In this document: positions 18,150 to 29,384 of the stretch, one piece after another
How positions within the stretch are numbered: the stretch's first letter is position 1
Layout: each line of letters starts with the position of its first letter
Origin: Mesorhizobium sp. 1M-11
Lineage (GTDB): Bacteria > Pseudomonadota > Alphaproteobacteria > Rhizobiales > Rhizobiaceae
Direction: 5' to 3'
Assembly: GCF_001303895.1 (NCBI RefSeq)
Contig: NZ_LJSD01000011.1
Location: 310,001 to 374,000, forward strand
Length of the DNA stretch: 64,000 nt
Made by a program: the position numbers and the translations under genes
The notes under the pieces: generated by a model
The model's input: the letters and a program-made list of their open reading frames with translations, nothing else
Databases searched by the model: none
What the model was told of the DNA's origin: nothing

Positions 18150-19055
18150 ATGACCCTCAAATTCGATGCTCGGTTCGAACCTGCCTACGGTTCAGCAATT
18201 GAAATGGCGCCGGGCGTCCTGCGTGTCACGGCGCAAAATCCGAGCCCTTTCACCTTCCACGGCACCAATTCCTACATTATTGGCCACGACACGTTGGCGG
18301 TGGTCGATCCTGGGCCTGAAAACGAGGCGCATTTCAACACGCTGATCGCGGCCATTGCCGGGCGACCGGTCAGCCATATCTTTGTCAGTCACACCCATCG
18401 CGATCACTCGCCACTCACCGCCAGACTGAAGTCGGCTACGGAGGCCACTGTTCTGGCTGAGGGGCCGCATCGCCCCGCCCGGCCGCTCAGGATCGGCGAG
18501 ACCAATCCGCTCGATGCCAGCGCTGACACCGAATTTCGTCCCGATATCGCCCTCCCCGACGATTCCCTCATCACCGGCGACGGCTGGACGATCCGCACAG
18601 TGCTCACGCCTGGCCACGCCGCCAATCATGCCGCCTTCGCACTGGAAGGCAGCGGCATCCTCTTTTCAGCCGATCATGTCATGGCCTGGGCGACCAGCAT
18701 CGTGGCGCCGCCCGACGGCGCCATGGCAGACTACATGCGCTCGCTCGACCGGCTGCTGGAGCGCGAAGACCGTATTTTGCTGCCCGGCCATGGCGGGCCG
18801 GTGACCGCGCCGAAAACGTTCATGCGCGGGTTGAAGGCGCACCGCAAGATGCGCGAGCGCGCCGTGCTGGAGCGACTGAAACTCGGCGACCGCAACATCA
18901 AGACGATCGTTGAGGCTATCTATCGCGAGACCGATCCGAGACTGCACGGGGCCGCAGGGCTTTCGGTTCTGGCGCATCTCGAAGATCTCGTTGCGCGGGG
19001 CTTGGCCGGCACCGAGGGCGAGCCTTCGATCGACGGTGTGTTCTTTCCCGCTTAG
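18150..19055 (+). CDS. MBL-fold metallo-hydrolase
   Basis: 301-residue metallo-beta-lactamase fold hydrolase. The zinc ligands are all readable: HTHRDHSPL (His-x-His-x-Asp-His), LTPGHAANH, the bridging Asp in FSADHVM, and LPGHGGPV. A C-terminal winged-helix-like segment (about residues 220-295, KMRERAVLERLKLGDRNIK) is typical of the LACTB2-like group. The substrate is not known; a thioester or RNA/phosphoester is possible. It ends 29 bases from the convergent DUF1499 gene, without an obvious terminator. Confidence 0.9.
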   Translation: MTLKFDARFEPAYGSAIEMAPGVLRVTAQNPSPFTFHGTNSYIIGHDTLAVVDPGPENEAHFNTLIAAIAGRPVSHIFVSHTHRDHSPLTARLKSATEATVLAEGPHRPARPLRIGETNPLDASADTEFRPDIALPDDSLITGDGWTIRTVLTPGHAANHAAFALEGSGILFSADHVMAWATSIVAPPDGAMADYMRSLDRLLEREDRILLPGHGGPVTAPKTFMRGLKAHRKMRERAVLERLKLGDRNIKTIVEAIYRETDPRLHGAAGLSVLAHLEDLVARGLAGTEGEPSIDGVFFPA

Positions 19056-19084
19056 AGTGACTCCAGACTAGCCGCCTGAAGGAC

Positions 19085-19873
19085 CTACTGCGCGGCTGTC
19101 GTGCCGATCTGCGCTGAAACTTCCTGGTCAAGTTCGGCGAGGAACGCGATGATCCTCTCAGCATTGTCGCCGAGATCATGGCGGCCGTAGCGCGAAGCAG
19201 AGCGCATATCAACCAGCGTCGTCTCACCGTCGGTGGTGACACGGATCGCCACATCGACGGGCAGCTCCAGCACGAAGGACGTGGCCAGCACAGTGATGGT
19301 CGTTTCGTTCTGTCCTTCCTGCGGCTCAGCCGTGTCGCCGACGACCGTCCAGCCGCGGCGGTCGAGCACGGTGTGTACAGCCGCCAAGGTCTCATCGAGA
19401 GGCAAGTCGTAGCGGTGGCCGGTCACCAGGGGATAGATTTGGGCCTGCAGGCGCTCCTCCCCCGGTGTCAGGGGAGCAAGAACATTCATGCCGGTCGTGC
19501 GGGAGCTACCCTCGAACCGGGGCGGATTGTCGAGATCGGTTGAGATGTCACGCAGCGCCGGATAGGCGGCGATGCCGTAGCCGACGACACCGTAAGGCAC
19601 CAGCACCAGAACGGCCAGAAGCGCGCCGACGGAAACGTCACGCCCGCCGATAGCGCCATGGTTCCACAGCCTGGCCAGTGCAAATCCTGAAAACAGCAAA
19701 GCAAGAAGCGCCAGCAAAGCCACCAATGCCAGCACCCAAAGAAAGCCGCCAGTCTCGACAAGGCCATAGTGATGGCCGATCCATGCCGTCAACAGAAGCA
19801 CCGCCGAGAAAGCGCCTGTTCGCCGCGACCAGCCCGCCGCTCTTGCCACCTGCCGTTCGGGATATACCGTCAT
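19085..19873 (-). CDS. DUF1499 domain membrane protein
   Basis: About 262 residues from the ATG at 19873. Three hydrophobic segments fill residues about 15-110 (TGAFSAVLLLTAWIG, LWVLALVALLALLALLF, VGALLAVLVLVPYGVVGYGI). A DUF1499 domain follows (RFEGSSRT...YPLVTGHRYDLPLDETLAAVHTVLDRRGWTVV and VDMRSASRYGRHDLGDNAERI, shown in part). The function is unknown; the family is common in alphaproteobacteria. The open frame extends to 19945, but that start would run into a perfect hairpin at 19931, so the inner start is preferred. Confidence 0.85.
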   Translation of the reverse strand: MTVYPERQVARAAGWSRRTGAFSAVLLLTAWIGHHYGLVETGGFLWVLALVALLALLALLFSGFALARLWNHGAIGGRDVSVGALLAVLVLVPYGVVGYGIAAYPALRDISTDLDNPPRFEGSSRTTGMNVLAPLTPGEERLQAQIYPLVTGHRYDLPLDETLAAVHTVLDRRGWTVVGDTAEPQEGQNETTITVLATSFVLELPVDVAIRVTTDGETTLVDMRSASRYGRHDLGDNAERIIAFLAELDQEVSAQIGTTAAQ

Positions 19874-19930
19874 CGCCACCGATTTCCCAAGTCCGGCCAA
19901 AGCATTAGAGTGTTTCGACGTTGGATTGAA

Positions 19931-19963
19931 GCCGAAAGGCGGCAATCACCGCCGCCTTTCGGC
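19931..19963. repeat. Perfect 13-bp hairpin between DUF1499 and acyl-CoA ligase genes
   Basis: GCCGAAAGGCGGC at 19931-19943 and its exact complement at 19951-19963 enclose a 7-base loop. It lies between two minus-strand genes, so it could terminate the acyl-CoA ligase transcript or stabilise its 3' end. There is no strong run of T after it on either strand. It directly precedes the dispersed repeat at 19989. Confidence 0.6.
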
Positions 19964-19988
19964 TGCGGAATTGATGGCCTTTTGGAGT

Positions 19989-20081
19989 GCCACGCGTCCA
20001 TTCGAACGCGCAGAGACGCCCTAACACTTTCGATTGGCGCATGATCCTTTCCGAAAATCATTCCGATTTCGGGGCATGCGC
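19989..20081 (+). repeat. Dispersed rhizobial intergenic repeat, copy A
   Basis: About 93 bases that occur again in reverse orientation at 55230-55317. Shared blocks include GCGTCCATTCG, the region around TAACACTTT/CAGCACTTT, GCGCAT, CTTTCCGAAAATC and a following dyad on CGGAAT/ATTCCG. Differences are scattered single-base changes and a few small gaps. The repeat abuts the stop of the acyl-CoA ligase gene. It resembles the intergenic mosaic elements described in rhizobia, but I cannot assign it to a named class from memory with certainty. Confidence 0.7.
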
Positions 20082-21709
20082 TAGTCCGTCGGCAGGCGAT
20101 AGTCGCGAAACTGCGCGCGCAACGCGCTTTTCTGGATCTTTCCGGTCGCTGTGTGCGGGATTTCAGCTACGAAGGCGACGTCGTCCGGCATCCACCATTT
20201 GGCGATCTTGCCGCTCATGAAACCAAGGACATCGTCTCGCGAGAGCTCCTTGCCCGGTTTCTTCACCACCACAAGCAACGGCCGCTCATCCCATTTGGAA
20301 TGGCGGATACCGATCGCCGCGGCTTCCGCCACATCCGGGTGACCAACAGCCAGGTTCTCGAGTTCTATGGTGGAGATCCATTCGCCACCGGACTTGATGA
20401 CGTCCTTGGCGCGATCGGTGATCTGCATGTAGCCGTTGGGGTCGATATGGGCGACGTCACCGGTGTCGAACCAGCCGGCGGCGTCGAACTGCTCGGCTCC
20501 CGCGCCACCATAATAGGCGCTGGCGACTGCCGGGCCGCGTACCTTCAAGCGACCGAAGGTCTTGCCATCCCAAGGATGAGCGTTGTCATTGTCGTCGGTG
20601 ACCTTCATTTCGACGCCGAAGGGCGCGAAACCTTGTGTCTGCTGCACGTCGAGCCGTGCATCCCCGGTCAGTCCGGCGTATTCCGGCTTCAGTGTGCCCA
20701 GTGTTCCGAGCGGGCTCATTTCGGTCATTCCCCAGGCGTGGATGACCTGCACATCGTAATCATCCTGGAATTTCTGGGTGATGGCGCGCGGACAGGCCGA
20801 ACCGCCGATCACCACCTTCTTCAGATAGGGCAGTTTCTTGCCGGTCTCCTCCAGATATTGCAACAGCATAAGCCACACGGTCGGAACCGCTGCGGTGAAG
20901 CTCACCTGCTCGGTGTCGAGCAGTTCATAGATGGAGGCGCCGTCCATCTTGCCGCCGGGCATCACCATCTTGGCGCCGATCATTGGCCCGGACTGACCGA
21001 GTCCCCAGGCATTGGCGTGGAACATTGGCACCACCGGCAGCACGACGTCGCGCGAAGAAATACCCATCGCATCGGGCATGGCGGCGATCATGGCGTGAAG
21101 CACATTGGAACGGTGGCTGTAGAGCACTCCTTTAGGGTCACCCGTTGTGCCGGACGTGTAGCACATGCCAGCGGCAGTGCTCTCGTCGACGCTTGCCCAA
21201 TTGAAGTCGCCATCGGCTTCGGCCAGCCATTCCTCATAGGCTATGACATTGGGCAGGCTGGTTTCCGGCATATGCGCCTTGTCAGTCAGGACGATGATCT
21301 TCTTCAGCGATTTAACCGCACTCGCGATCTTCTCGACCAGCGGCATGAAAGTGAGATCGACGAAGACGGCCTGATCCTCGGCGTGGTTCATGATCCAGAC
21401 GATCTGCTCGGGAAAAAGGCGCGGGTTCAACGTATGGTAGACAGCACCGATGCCCATGATGCCGTACCAGGCCTCGAGGTGGCGGGCGGTATTCCAGGCG
21501 AGCGTTGCGATACGGTCACCCAGTTTGAAGCCGTCTCGCTCCAAGCGCTGCGCGACCTTCAACGAACGCTGCCTGAGTTCGGCATAGCTCAGGCGCACGA
21601 TCGGCCCCTCGCAGGAGCGCGACACGACTTCACGTCTGCCGTGCTGGATCGCGGCATTGTCCAGGATCTTGTGGCACAGCAAGGGCCATTGCTGCATCAG
21701 TCCGAGCAT
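20081..21709 (-). CDS. AMP-dependent acyl-CoA synthetase (medium/long-chain or DmdB-like)
   Basis: 542-residue ANL-superfamily ligase that adenylates a carboxylic acid and transfers it to CoA. The P-loop-like AMP motif [18 protein letters not shown] is near residue 187, then [21 protein letters not shown] and [15 protein letters not shown] (A8 motif), and the catalytic lysine in [12 protein letters not shown] near the C terminus. The sequence is close to the group containing 3-methylmercaptopropionyl-CoA ligases and medium-chain fatty acyl ligases, so the acid substrate is uncertain. It stands alone; the 5' neighbour is divergent. Confidence 0.92.
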   Translation of the reverse strand: MLGLMQQWPLLCHKILDNAAIQHGRREVVSRSCEGPIVRLSYAELRQRSLKVAQRLERDGFKLGDRIATLAWNTARHLEAWYGIMGIGAVYHTLNPRLFPEQIVWIMNHAEDQAVFVDLTFMPLVEKIASAVKSLKKIIVLTDKAHMPETSLPNVIAYEEWLAEADGDFNWASVDESTAAGMCYTSGTTGDPKGVLYSHRSNVLHAMIAAMPDAMGISSRDVVLPVVPMFHANAWGLGQSGPMIGAKMVMPGGKMDGASIYELLDTEQVSFTAAVPTVWLMLLQYLEETGKKLPYLKKVVIGGSACPRAITQKFQDDYDVQVIHAWGMTEMSPLGTLGTLKPEYAGLTGDARLDVQQTQGFAPFGVEMKVTDDNDNAHPWDGKTFGRLKVRGPAVASAYYGGAGAEQFDAAGWFDTGDVAHIDPNGYMQITDRAKDVIKSGGEWISTIELENLAVGHPDVAEAAAIGIRHSKWDERPLLVVVKKPGKELSRDDVLGFMSGKIAKWWMPDDVAFVAEIPHTATGKIQKSALRAQFRDYRLPTD

Positions 21710-21888
21710 CGTGTTCCTCCTCTTGTATTTTTTCGCATTCTGAAAGGAACGCCAGGAAAGTCCAGACTACCGCAAGGTGAGGAAAGACCCTTTGTACGCG
21801 CATTGCGCGGCGAATCTGCAACCAACCATTGTCAAGCCGACCAAAGTCTGCATATTTTCAAGATGGCGGGGTGTGACAGGCGAGATGG

Positions 21889-22257
21889 ATGAGGTTCGCG
21901 ATGGACCCGCAGATCGACGATGAAGCCCTTGAAACCGCGCTTGAGGAAAGCCTCGGCGAGCTGACACCGGTAGCCAAGGCAGTCTCCAGGGAAGAATTCG
22001 CAACCGTTGTTGACGGCGCATTGGAAGCCGTGAGCGGCAAACTGCTGTTCAGCATGTGTGTGCTGAATGAGGGCGCCGATGAGTACGTTGCCGCCGCGTC
22101 GGTCGGCGATGGCGAGAACCGCCAATATCTGCTGCTGTCATTGCCCGCCGCAGGTGGCTCCCTGAAAGTGGAAACCGCCTCCAAAAGCAGCAACCCGGCC
22201 GCCCGTATCGCTGAAGCCTATGCCGGGCTGATGGATGCGCTGAAGGTCGCCGCCTAG
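21889..22257 (+). CDS. Conserved hypothetical protein, acidic, 122 residues
   Basis: I do not recognise a named family. The N-terminal half is acidic and helical (DPQIDDEALETALEESLGEL), and the rest predicts an alternating strand/helix domain without cysteines conserved in a pattern or membrane segments. Two starts are possible: ATG at 21889 and ATG at 21901; GAGG 8-11 bases before 21901 favours the shorter form (118 residues). It is followed 80 bases later by the DUF427 gene in the same direction. Confidence 0.6.
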   Translation: MRFAMDPQIDDEALETALEESLGELTPVAKAVSREEFATVVDGALEAVSGKLLFSMCVLNEGADEYVAAASVGDGENRQYLLLSLPAAGGSLKVETASKSSNPAARIAEAYAGLMDALKVAA

Positions 22258-22337
22258 CCACACGGGTCAGTTTGTCAGCAGGCTGCTGGCCATAGGCGCT
22301 GCTGATCCTATATTGGGATCAGCAACGGAGAAGCCTC

Positions 22338-22727
22338 ATGGACCAGAAAGCCAACCCTGCGCCCGGTTTCAAACGCAACCCAGCCCACACCATTACCATC
22401 CAACCGTTCGATGGTACGGTCACCGTCAGTTTCGGCGGCATTGTGATCGCGGCCTCCAGCCGCGCGCAGCTTCTGCAGGAAGCCAGCTATCCACCGGTGC
22501 TTTATGTGCCCTTCGCCGACATCCGCTTCGAAGCACTGAAGCCGAGTGACACATCCACCCATTGTCCCTACAAGGGCGACGCCAGCTATTGGAGCGCCGA
22601 TACCGGCGGCGAAACACGCAAGGACGTGATGTGGGCCTATAAAGCGCCCTATGACGAAATGCTCGTGATCAGGGATCACGGTGCCTTCTATCCCGACCGC
22701 GTCGCCATCGAAGCAACGCCGGCCTGA
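22338..22727 (+). CDS. DUF427 domain protein
   Basis: 129 residues that match the DUF427 fold: a VTVSFGGIVIAASSRAQLL strand region, then YPPVLYVPFADIRFEAL, the hallmark STHCPYKGDASYW and WAYKAPYDEMLVIRDHGAFYPDRV. The biochemical role of the family is unknown; members bind small ligands in structural studies. GGAGAAG lies just upstream of the ATG. The gene faces the LysR gene, with 46 bases between the two stops. Confidence 0.88.
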   Translation: MDQKANPAPGFKRNPAHTITIQPFDGTVTVSFGGIVIAASSRAQLLQEASYPPVLYVPFADIRFEALKPSDTSTHCPYKGDASYWSADTGGETRKDVMWAYKAPYDEMLVIRDHGAFYPDRVAIEATPA

Positions 22728-22773
22728 TTAGGCCCTTGGGTGCGCCTACCTCTGCTTTGCCAGAAGCAACCCT

Positions 22774-23667
22774 TCAAGTCCTGAGTGGTTCGATCTCCGA
22801 AAGGAGCCAGTCTCGAAAGGCTTTCACCTTGCGTTGGCGAATAGCGTCCGTGGGATAGACGACGTAGAAGCTGGAGACCGACTTCAATGCATGCTCAAAA
22901 GGCCGCACCAGCCTCCCTGCGGCCAGATCGGCTGCGACAAGCATCGAGCGACCGAGCACGACCCCCTCCCCCTGTACGGCGGACTCGATCGCAAAGCTGG
23001 CAGAGTCGAATGTCAATCCACTTTTCGGATCCACGCCTGCCACGCCAGCACTGGCAAGCCAGGTTGCCCAGTCGATCGGATAACCGTCATGGATCAGTGG
23101 GTGGTACCTGAGATCCTCCGGCTTGCGAAGCGGATGATCGCCCGCCAGAAGCTTGGGGCTGCACACGGGAAAAACCTCTTCGCCGGCCAGGAATTCGGAC
23201 GTCAAGCCAGCATAGTTACCGCTGCCGTAGCGGATGGCGATATCGATGCCGTCACCGCGGAAGTTGGTCAGCTTGCCGGTCGTTGAAACCCGCACGTCGA
23301 TATCGCTGTGAGCGCGGTGGAAGCGGTAGAGCCGCGGCACAAGCCATCTGCCGGCGAAACCGTCAGAAGTGCTGACATTCAGCGTCGTGTTCGAATGGCG
23401 GGCCGTTGCAGAAGCCGTGGCTACCGCCAGTTGATCGAGCACGTCTCGGATGGCCCGCGCATAAGGCTCGCCAATAGCAGTGAGCCGTACCGACCGCGTT
23501 GCTCGCTCGAACAACAGAACGCCGAGTTGATCCTCGAGATTCTTGATCGCCCTGCTGATGGCCCCGTGCGTGACATTGAGCTCTTCAGCCGCCCTGGTGA
23601 AGCTCAAGTGCCGCGCCGCAGCCTCGAAACTCGGCAATGCATTGAGTGGAGGAAGCTTTCGGGCCAT
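22774..23667 (-). CDS. LysR-family transcriptional regulator, GcvA-like
   Basis: 297-residue LTTR. The winged helix-turn-helix fills residues 8-66 (LPSFEAAARHLSFTRAAEELNVTHGAISRAIKNLEDQLG region) and has the GcvA-type opening LPPLNALPSFEAAARH. The effector domain includes STSDGFAGRWLVPRL and the GcvA-like IAIRYGSGNYAGL. The open frame extends to 23760; the ATG at 23667 gives the family length and start. A perfect 11-bp inverted repeat (23670-23698) lies immediately before it, suggesting autoregulation and control of the divergent gene at 23777. The effector is unknown. Confidence 0.92.
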   Translation of the reverse strand: MARKLPPLNALPSFEAAARHLSFTRAAEELNVTHGAISRAIKNLEDQLGVLLFERATRSVRLTAIGEPYARAIRDVLDQLAVATASATARHSNTTLNVSTSDGFAGRWLVPRLYRFHRAHSDIDVRVSTTGKLTNFRGDGIDIAIRYGSGNYAGLTSEFLAGEEVFPVCSPKLLAGDHPLRKPEDLRYHPLIHDGYPIDWATWLASAGVAGVDPKSGLTFDSASFAIESAVQGEGVVLGRSMLVAADLAAGRLVRPFEHALKSVSSFYVVYPTDAIRQRKVKAFRDWLLSEIEPLRT

Positions 23668-23669
23668 GG

Positions 23670-23698
23670 CCAATTTGTGAGCAATCTTCACAAATTGG
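23670..23698. promoter_or_regulatory. Perfect dyad, probable LysR operator
   Basis: CCAATTTGTGA at 23670-23680 and TCACAAATTGG at 23688-23698 are exact inverted repeats with a 7-base spacer. The site contains the T-N11-A LysR signature and sits 3-31 bases before the regulator start and about 80 bases before the divergent VOC gene. This is the usual place for a LysR autoregulatory and activating site. Confidence 0.75.
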
Positions 23699-23776
23699 TG
23701 CCAACTAATGGTTTGTACGTCAAGCCATTGCTGATCAAATTCCATGGAATATGTGATCAACGCTCACGAGGTCAGC

Positions 23777-24262
23777 ATGGCGACCATTCACCCTTTCCTC
23801 TGGTTCAATGGAAATTCGGAAGACGCACGGGATTTCTACCTGTCCGTTTTCAAGAATTCGAAAACGCTAGGGACCCGGCAATTCACCGACGGTTTTTCGA
23901 AAGCGGGCGAAACCGTTCCACATGCCATCTTCGACTTCGAACTCGAAGGCCTGAAGCTCACGGCGCTCAACGCCGGATCGATGCCGCACTTCAATGAATG
24001 GCTTTCGCTCTACATCGAGACCAAAGACCAGGAAGAGACCGACTACTATTACAACGCGCTCACCGCAGACGGGGGCTCTGAAAAGCCATGCGGCTGGCTG
24101 CAGGACAAATTCGGCGTCTACTGGCAGGTCATTCCCGAGATCGCGCTGAAACTCATGACCGACCCGGATCGCGAAAAAGCGCATCGGGCAAGACAGGCCA
24201 TGTACAAGATGAACAAGATCATCGTCTCGGACCTGGAAGCAGCCTACGCCGGAAAGGCGTGA
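23777..24262 (+). CDS. VOC-family protein, PhnB/3-demethylubiquinone methyltransferase-like domain
   Basis: 161 residues of the glyoxalase/bleomycin-resistance superfamily, PhnB-like branch (PF06983 type): IHPFLWFNGNSEDARDFYLSVFKNSKTL at the N terminus, FELEGLKLTALNAG in the middle, and GGSEKPCGWLQDKFGVYWQVIPE near the end. These proteins are usually dimeric metal-dependent enzymes or binding proteins; no reaction can be assigned. The ATG at 23777 is used because 11 extra residues from 23744 would overlap the operator region and precede the conserved start. The SDR gene follows after 35 bases. Confidence 0.88.
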   Translation: MATIHPFLWFNGNSEDARDFYLSVFKNSKTLGTRQFTDGFSKAGETVPHAIFDFELEGLKLTALNAGSMPHFNEWLSLYIETKDQEETDYYYNALTADGGSEKPCGWLQDKFGVYWQVIPEIALKLMTDPDREKAHRARQAMYKMNKIIVSDLEAAYAGKA

Positions 24263-24297
24263 TCCCTTACAGCAATCATCGAGAAGCAGAGGCTCCC

Positions 24298-25029
24298 ATG
24301 GCATCGCTCCAGGGCAAGAAGGTCGTCGTCGTCGGAGGCAGTTCCGGCATCGGGCTCGGTGTCGCGGCGGCGGCCCTTCAAAATGGCGCCAGTGTCACAA
24401 TCGTCGGCCGTTCGCATGAAAAACTACAGGCTGCACTACGATCACTTGGTGCAAGCAGCACCGTAAGAAGCATTGCGACCGATATGACAGAGGAAACAGA
24501 GGTCAGCCGGCTGTTCGGGAACATCGGACCATTCGACCATCTCGTTTCGACCGCTGGGACACCGCCGCCGAATTACCCGATCAACGATACTGATATGGAT
24601 TTCGTACGACGCTTCGTCGACAACAAGCTTATCGGTGCGGTCATGCTCGCCAAACATGCAGCTCGAACGCTGATCAGCGGAGGGTCCATGACCTTCACCT
24701 CCGGTATCAACAAAGATCGGCCGCCAGTTCCCGGAGGTTCGGTCGTGTCCGCCATCGCCGGTTCTTTCAGCTATTTTTCCAAGGCGCTCGCGCTGGAACT
24801 CGCGCCGACGCGCGTCAATATCGTATCCCCGGGTTGGGTCGATACGCCAATGTGGGACGAACTCGTCGGAGAGGCCAAATCCGGCTTCTTTGCCGATATC
24901 GGTTCTCGATTGCCTGCAAGAAAGGTCGCGACGCCGGCTGACATCGCACCTGCCTATCTCTACCTCATGGAAAGCGAGTTCACGACCGGCGAGACATTAC
25001 ACATCGACGGCGGACAACGGCTGATCTAG
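24298..25029 (+). CDS. SDR-family protein lacking the Tyr-x3-Lys motif
   Basis: 243 residues with a good Rossmann fold: KKVVVVGGSSGIGLGVAAAA (TGxxxGxG-like loop), HLVSTAG in place of NNAG, SMTFTSGI with the Ser, and RVNIVSPGWVDTPMW after the active site. Where classical SDRs have Tyr-x3-Lys, this protein reads AIAGSFSYFSKALALEL; aligning on ALALELAP puts Val and Ala in the Tyr and Lys positions. It may be a divergent SDR with another mechanism or a non-catalytic member. The start at 24298 is used; the long upstream extension to 24088 overlaps the VOC gene. It is probably cotranscribed with that gene. Confidence 0.88.
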   Translation: MASLQGKKVVVVGGSSGIGLGVAAAALQNGASVTIVGRSHEKLQAALRSLGASSTVRSIATDMTEETEVSRLFGNIGPFDHLVSTAGTPPPNYPINDTDMDFVRRFVDNKLIGAVMLAKHAARTLISGGSMTFTSGINKDRPPVPGGSVVSAIAGSFSYFSKALALELAPTRVNIVSPGWVDTPMWDELVGEAKSGFFADIGSRLPARKVATPADIAPAYLYLMESEFTTGETLHIDGGQRLI

Positions 25030-25067
25030 CGATTTAGCGCAAATCCCACTCAGGCCGAGGAAGGCTT

Positions 25068-25826
25068 TCAGTAACCTGCAACCGTCTCAACGGTTGTGCC
25101 GTCCGACCCCTCAGCAGGCACATCCGACAATTTCACGAAGGAAAACCCCTTGGCCTTGAGCGCGAGGATACCTTTGGCCACCCCTTCGCCAGCCATGTGG
25201 GTCGGCTGGTTGATATGAGCGATGATCACATCCCCATCACGGGAAGCGGCAATGCGCTTTTCTGTTGTTGCTGCGCCGAGCAACGAACCGCCGTCCCCGT
25301 TCACAGAGTAGCCGGCGACACGCAGGCCGAGTTTGCGGATCTGCTCGATGGCGCTCTTGCTATAACGCGCTGTCGCACCGCGAAACCAGCGTGGCGCCGT
25401 CACACCGGCCACCTCGATCGCTTCAGCGCCACCTCGCACCTCCTGGTCGACCGCCGCGGGCGAGCCGGCGGCGGCAATGCCGAAGATACGGGTCGGCCGA
25501 TCGACCGCCGGCACGTGCATGGCGCCGTGATCCTCGATTTCGAACAGATCCGGATGCGCCTGCAACTCGGCAAGCACATCTTTATTGTGCTTCAGCCAGC
25601 GGCTGGTGACGAAGATCGTCGCCGGCACGCGGTTGTCGATCAGCACGGACAGGATGCGGCGGTCAGCCTTGCCCATACATGCGTCGAAGGTCAGCGCCAC
25701 ACGTGGCGTTTCCTTGCCGCCCGGTGCAATGTGCAAGGTTGGTTCGACAAGGTGTTCGGACGGGACAGCCAGGGCTTGACCGGTCAGTAGCGTCGCCGTC
25801 AGGGCAAAGGCAGCAAAAATACGCAT
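25068..25826 (-). CDS. Secreted polysaccharide deacetylase family protein
   Basis: 252 residues with an N-terminal signal peptide (RIFAAFALTATLLTGQALA, cleavage likely after about residue 20). The NodB homology domain is visible: VALTFDACMG (motif 1, Asp with Ala-Cys in place of the second Asp of TFDD), DHGAMHVP (His-x3-His metal ligands), RGATARYS (Arg motif), and GDVIIAHIN near the C terminus. It should act on an N- or O-acetylated glycan in the periplasm. It stands alone, 94 bases downstream-side of ppdK on the same strand, separated from it by a strong terminator. Confidence 0.85.
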   Translation of the reverse strand: MRIFAAFALTATLLTGQALAVPSEHLVEPTLHIAPGGKETPRVALTFDACMGKADRRILSVLIDNRVPATIFVTSRWLKHNKDVLAELQAHPDLFEIEDHGAMHVPAVDRPTRIFGIAAAGSPAAVDQEVRGGAEAIEVAGVTAPRWFRGATARYSKSAIEQIRKLGLRVAGYSVNGDGGSLLGAATTEKRIAASRDGDVIIAHINQPTHMAGEGVAKGILALKAKGFSFVKLSDVPAEGSDGTTVETVAGY

Positions 25827-25869
25827 CGCAACTTTCGGGGAACTTGTTTTTCGCTGTCCCTGGATGGCG

Positions 25870-25907
25870 AAAACGGCGATCTTGCGACGACAGACACAAG
25901 ATCGCCG
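25870..25907 (-). terminator. Rho-independent terminator of ppdK
   Basis: CGGCGATCTTG and CAAGATCGCCG are exact complements (11 bp) with a 12-base loop; on the minus strand the stem is followed by TTTT. It lies 13 bases beyond the ppdK stop. Confidence 0.82.
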
Positions 25908-25919
25908 GACGTTCCCCTG

Positions 25920-28580
<2,661 letters not shown>

Positions 28581-28915
28581 GCTTGCTCCTCAGCCTGGTT
28601 TTGCCTCAGGGCTCTTGCCCCAGGGTAAGCCTCGCGGCCTGCCTAGGATGCTGCGCTGCGAAAGGCAAGCGCTTGAAACATTCGCCCGTGCCTACAATCG
28701 ATTAAGCCATTTTAGGGGTGAGCGATGTGTCGGAAATCGGGCAGAACATCCCACCCATAAGGATGGCCGAGCGGTGTATCCGGACCCCGTCTTGAAGCGA
28801 GAGGGGAATCAGCAACCGAGCTGCCAACGGCTCTCGGGGCTCAGTATACCGCCCCTTGAGCCTTTGCCGGGTTTTGTGCGATAAAGAGAACATACAAAGA
28901 ACAAGGAGCACAGCG
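28581..28915. other. Intergenic region between ppdK and a VOC gene
   Basis: 335 bases between divergent genes. It must hold the ppdK promoter (minus) and that of the gene at 28916 (plus). A stretch at 28761-28800 superficially resembles the start of a serine tRNA but lacks an anticodon stem and a T-loop. Nothing else is recognisable. Confidence 0.5.
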
Positions 28916-29260
28916 ATGCGGAAGACGGGCAAGCTCGACTATATCGAAATGCCGGCCACGAATGGCAAGCTCGACAACGTCAAGGCTTTCTACAGCGCGG
29001 CTTTCTCCTGGTCGTTCACGGACTACGGCCCGACATATTCGGCTTTCAGCGAAGGGCTGGATGGTGGTTTTGACGCCGACGCCTCTGCAGCCGCGGCCAA
29101 GCCGCTGCCGGTGCTCTATTCGGAAAACCTGGAAGAGACACTCGATGCAGTAACCAACGCCGGCGGCACAATCGTGAAGCCGATCTTCTCGTTTCCCGGC
29201 GGCAGGCGCTTTCACTTCGCCGATCCGGCCGGCAATGAACTGGCGGTTTGGGGCGAATAG
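28916..29260 (+). CDS. VOC-family (glyoxalase-like) protein
   Basis: 114 residues of the glyoxalase/dioxygenase fold: KLDYIEMPATNGKLDNVKAFYSAAFSW opening, then LPVLYSENLEETLDAVTNAGGTIVKPIFSFPGGRRFHFADPAGNELAVW (shown in pieces), the usual ending where the last Glu is a metal ligand. The ATG at 28916 is preceded by AAGGAG at 28903-28908 and is preferred to an in-frame start 60 bases upstream. The substrate is unknown. It lies 125 bases before tRNA-Gln. Confidence 0.88.
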   Translation: MRKTGKLDYIEMPATNGKLDNVKAFYSAAFSWSFTDYGPTYSAFSEGLDGGFDADASAAAAKPLPVLYSENLEETLDAVTNAGGTIVKPIFSFPGGRRFHFADPAGNELAVWGE

Positions 29261-29384
29261 CGGCTGCTCGACGGCCCGAGCCTTTCTGGGGTCCGTGCGT
29301 GGATTTTGGTCTGCTATTGGCGATTGTGCTTTTGGCCGGCTCTGCCTATAAGGCCGCTCACGCTCGATTCACGCGATCGATTGT

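Noticed and set aside
20153..21892. 579-codon plus-strand open frame
   Set aside because: It lies antisense to the acyl-CoA ligase gene, is His/Gly-rich in the way complementary-strand frames of GC-rich genes are, and has no domain.
28755..28860. Possible serine tRNA beginning GGATGGCCGAGCGGT
   Set aside because: The D-arm-like start and a CTTGAAG loop look right, but the flanking anticodon stem does not pair and there is no T-loop GGTTCGAATCC-type sequence or acceptor match.
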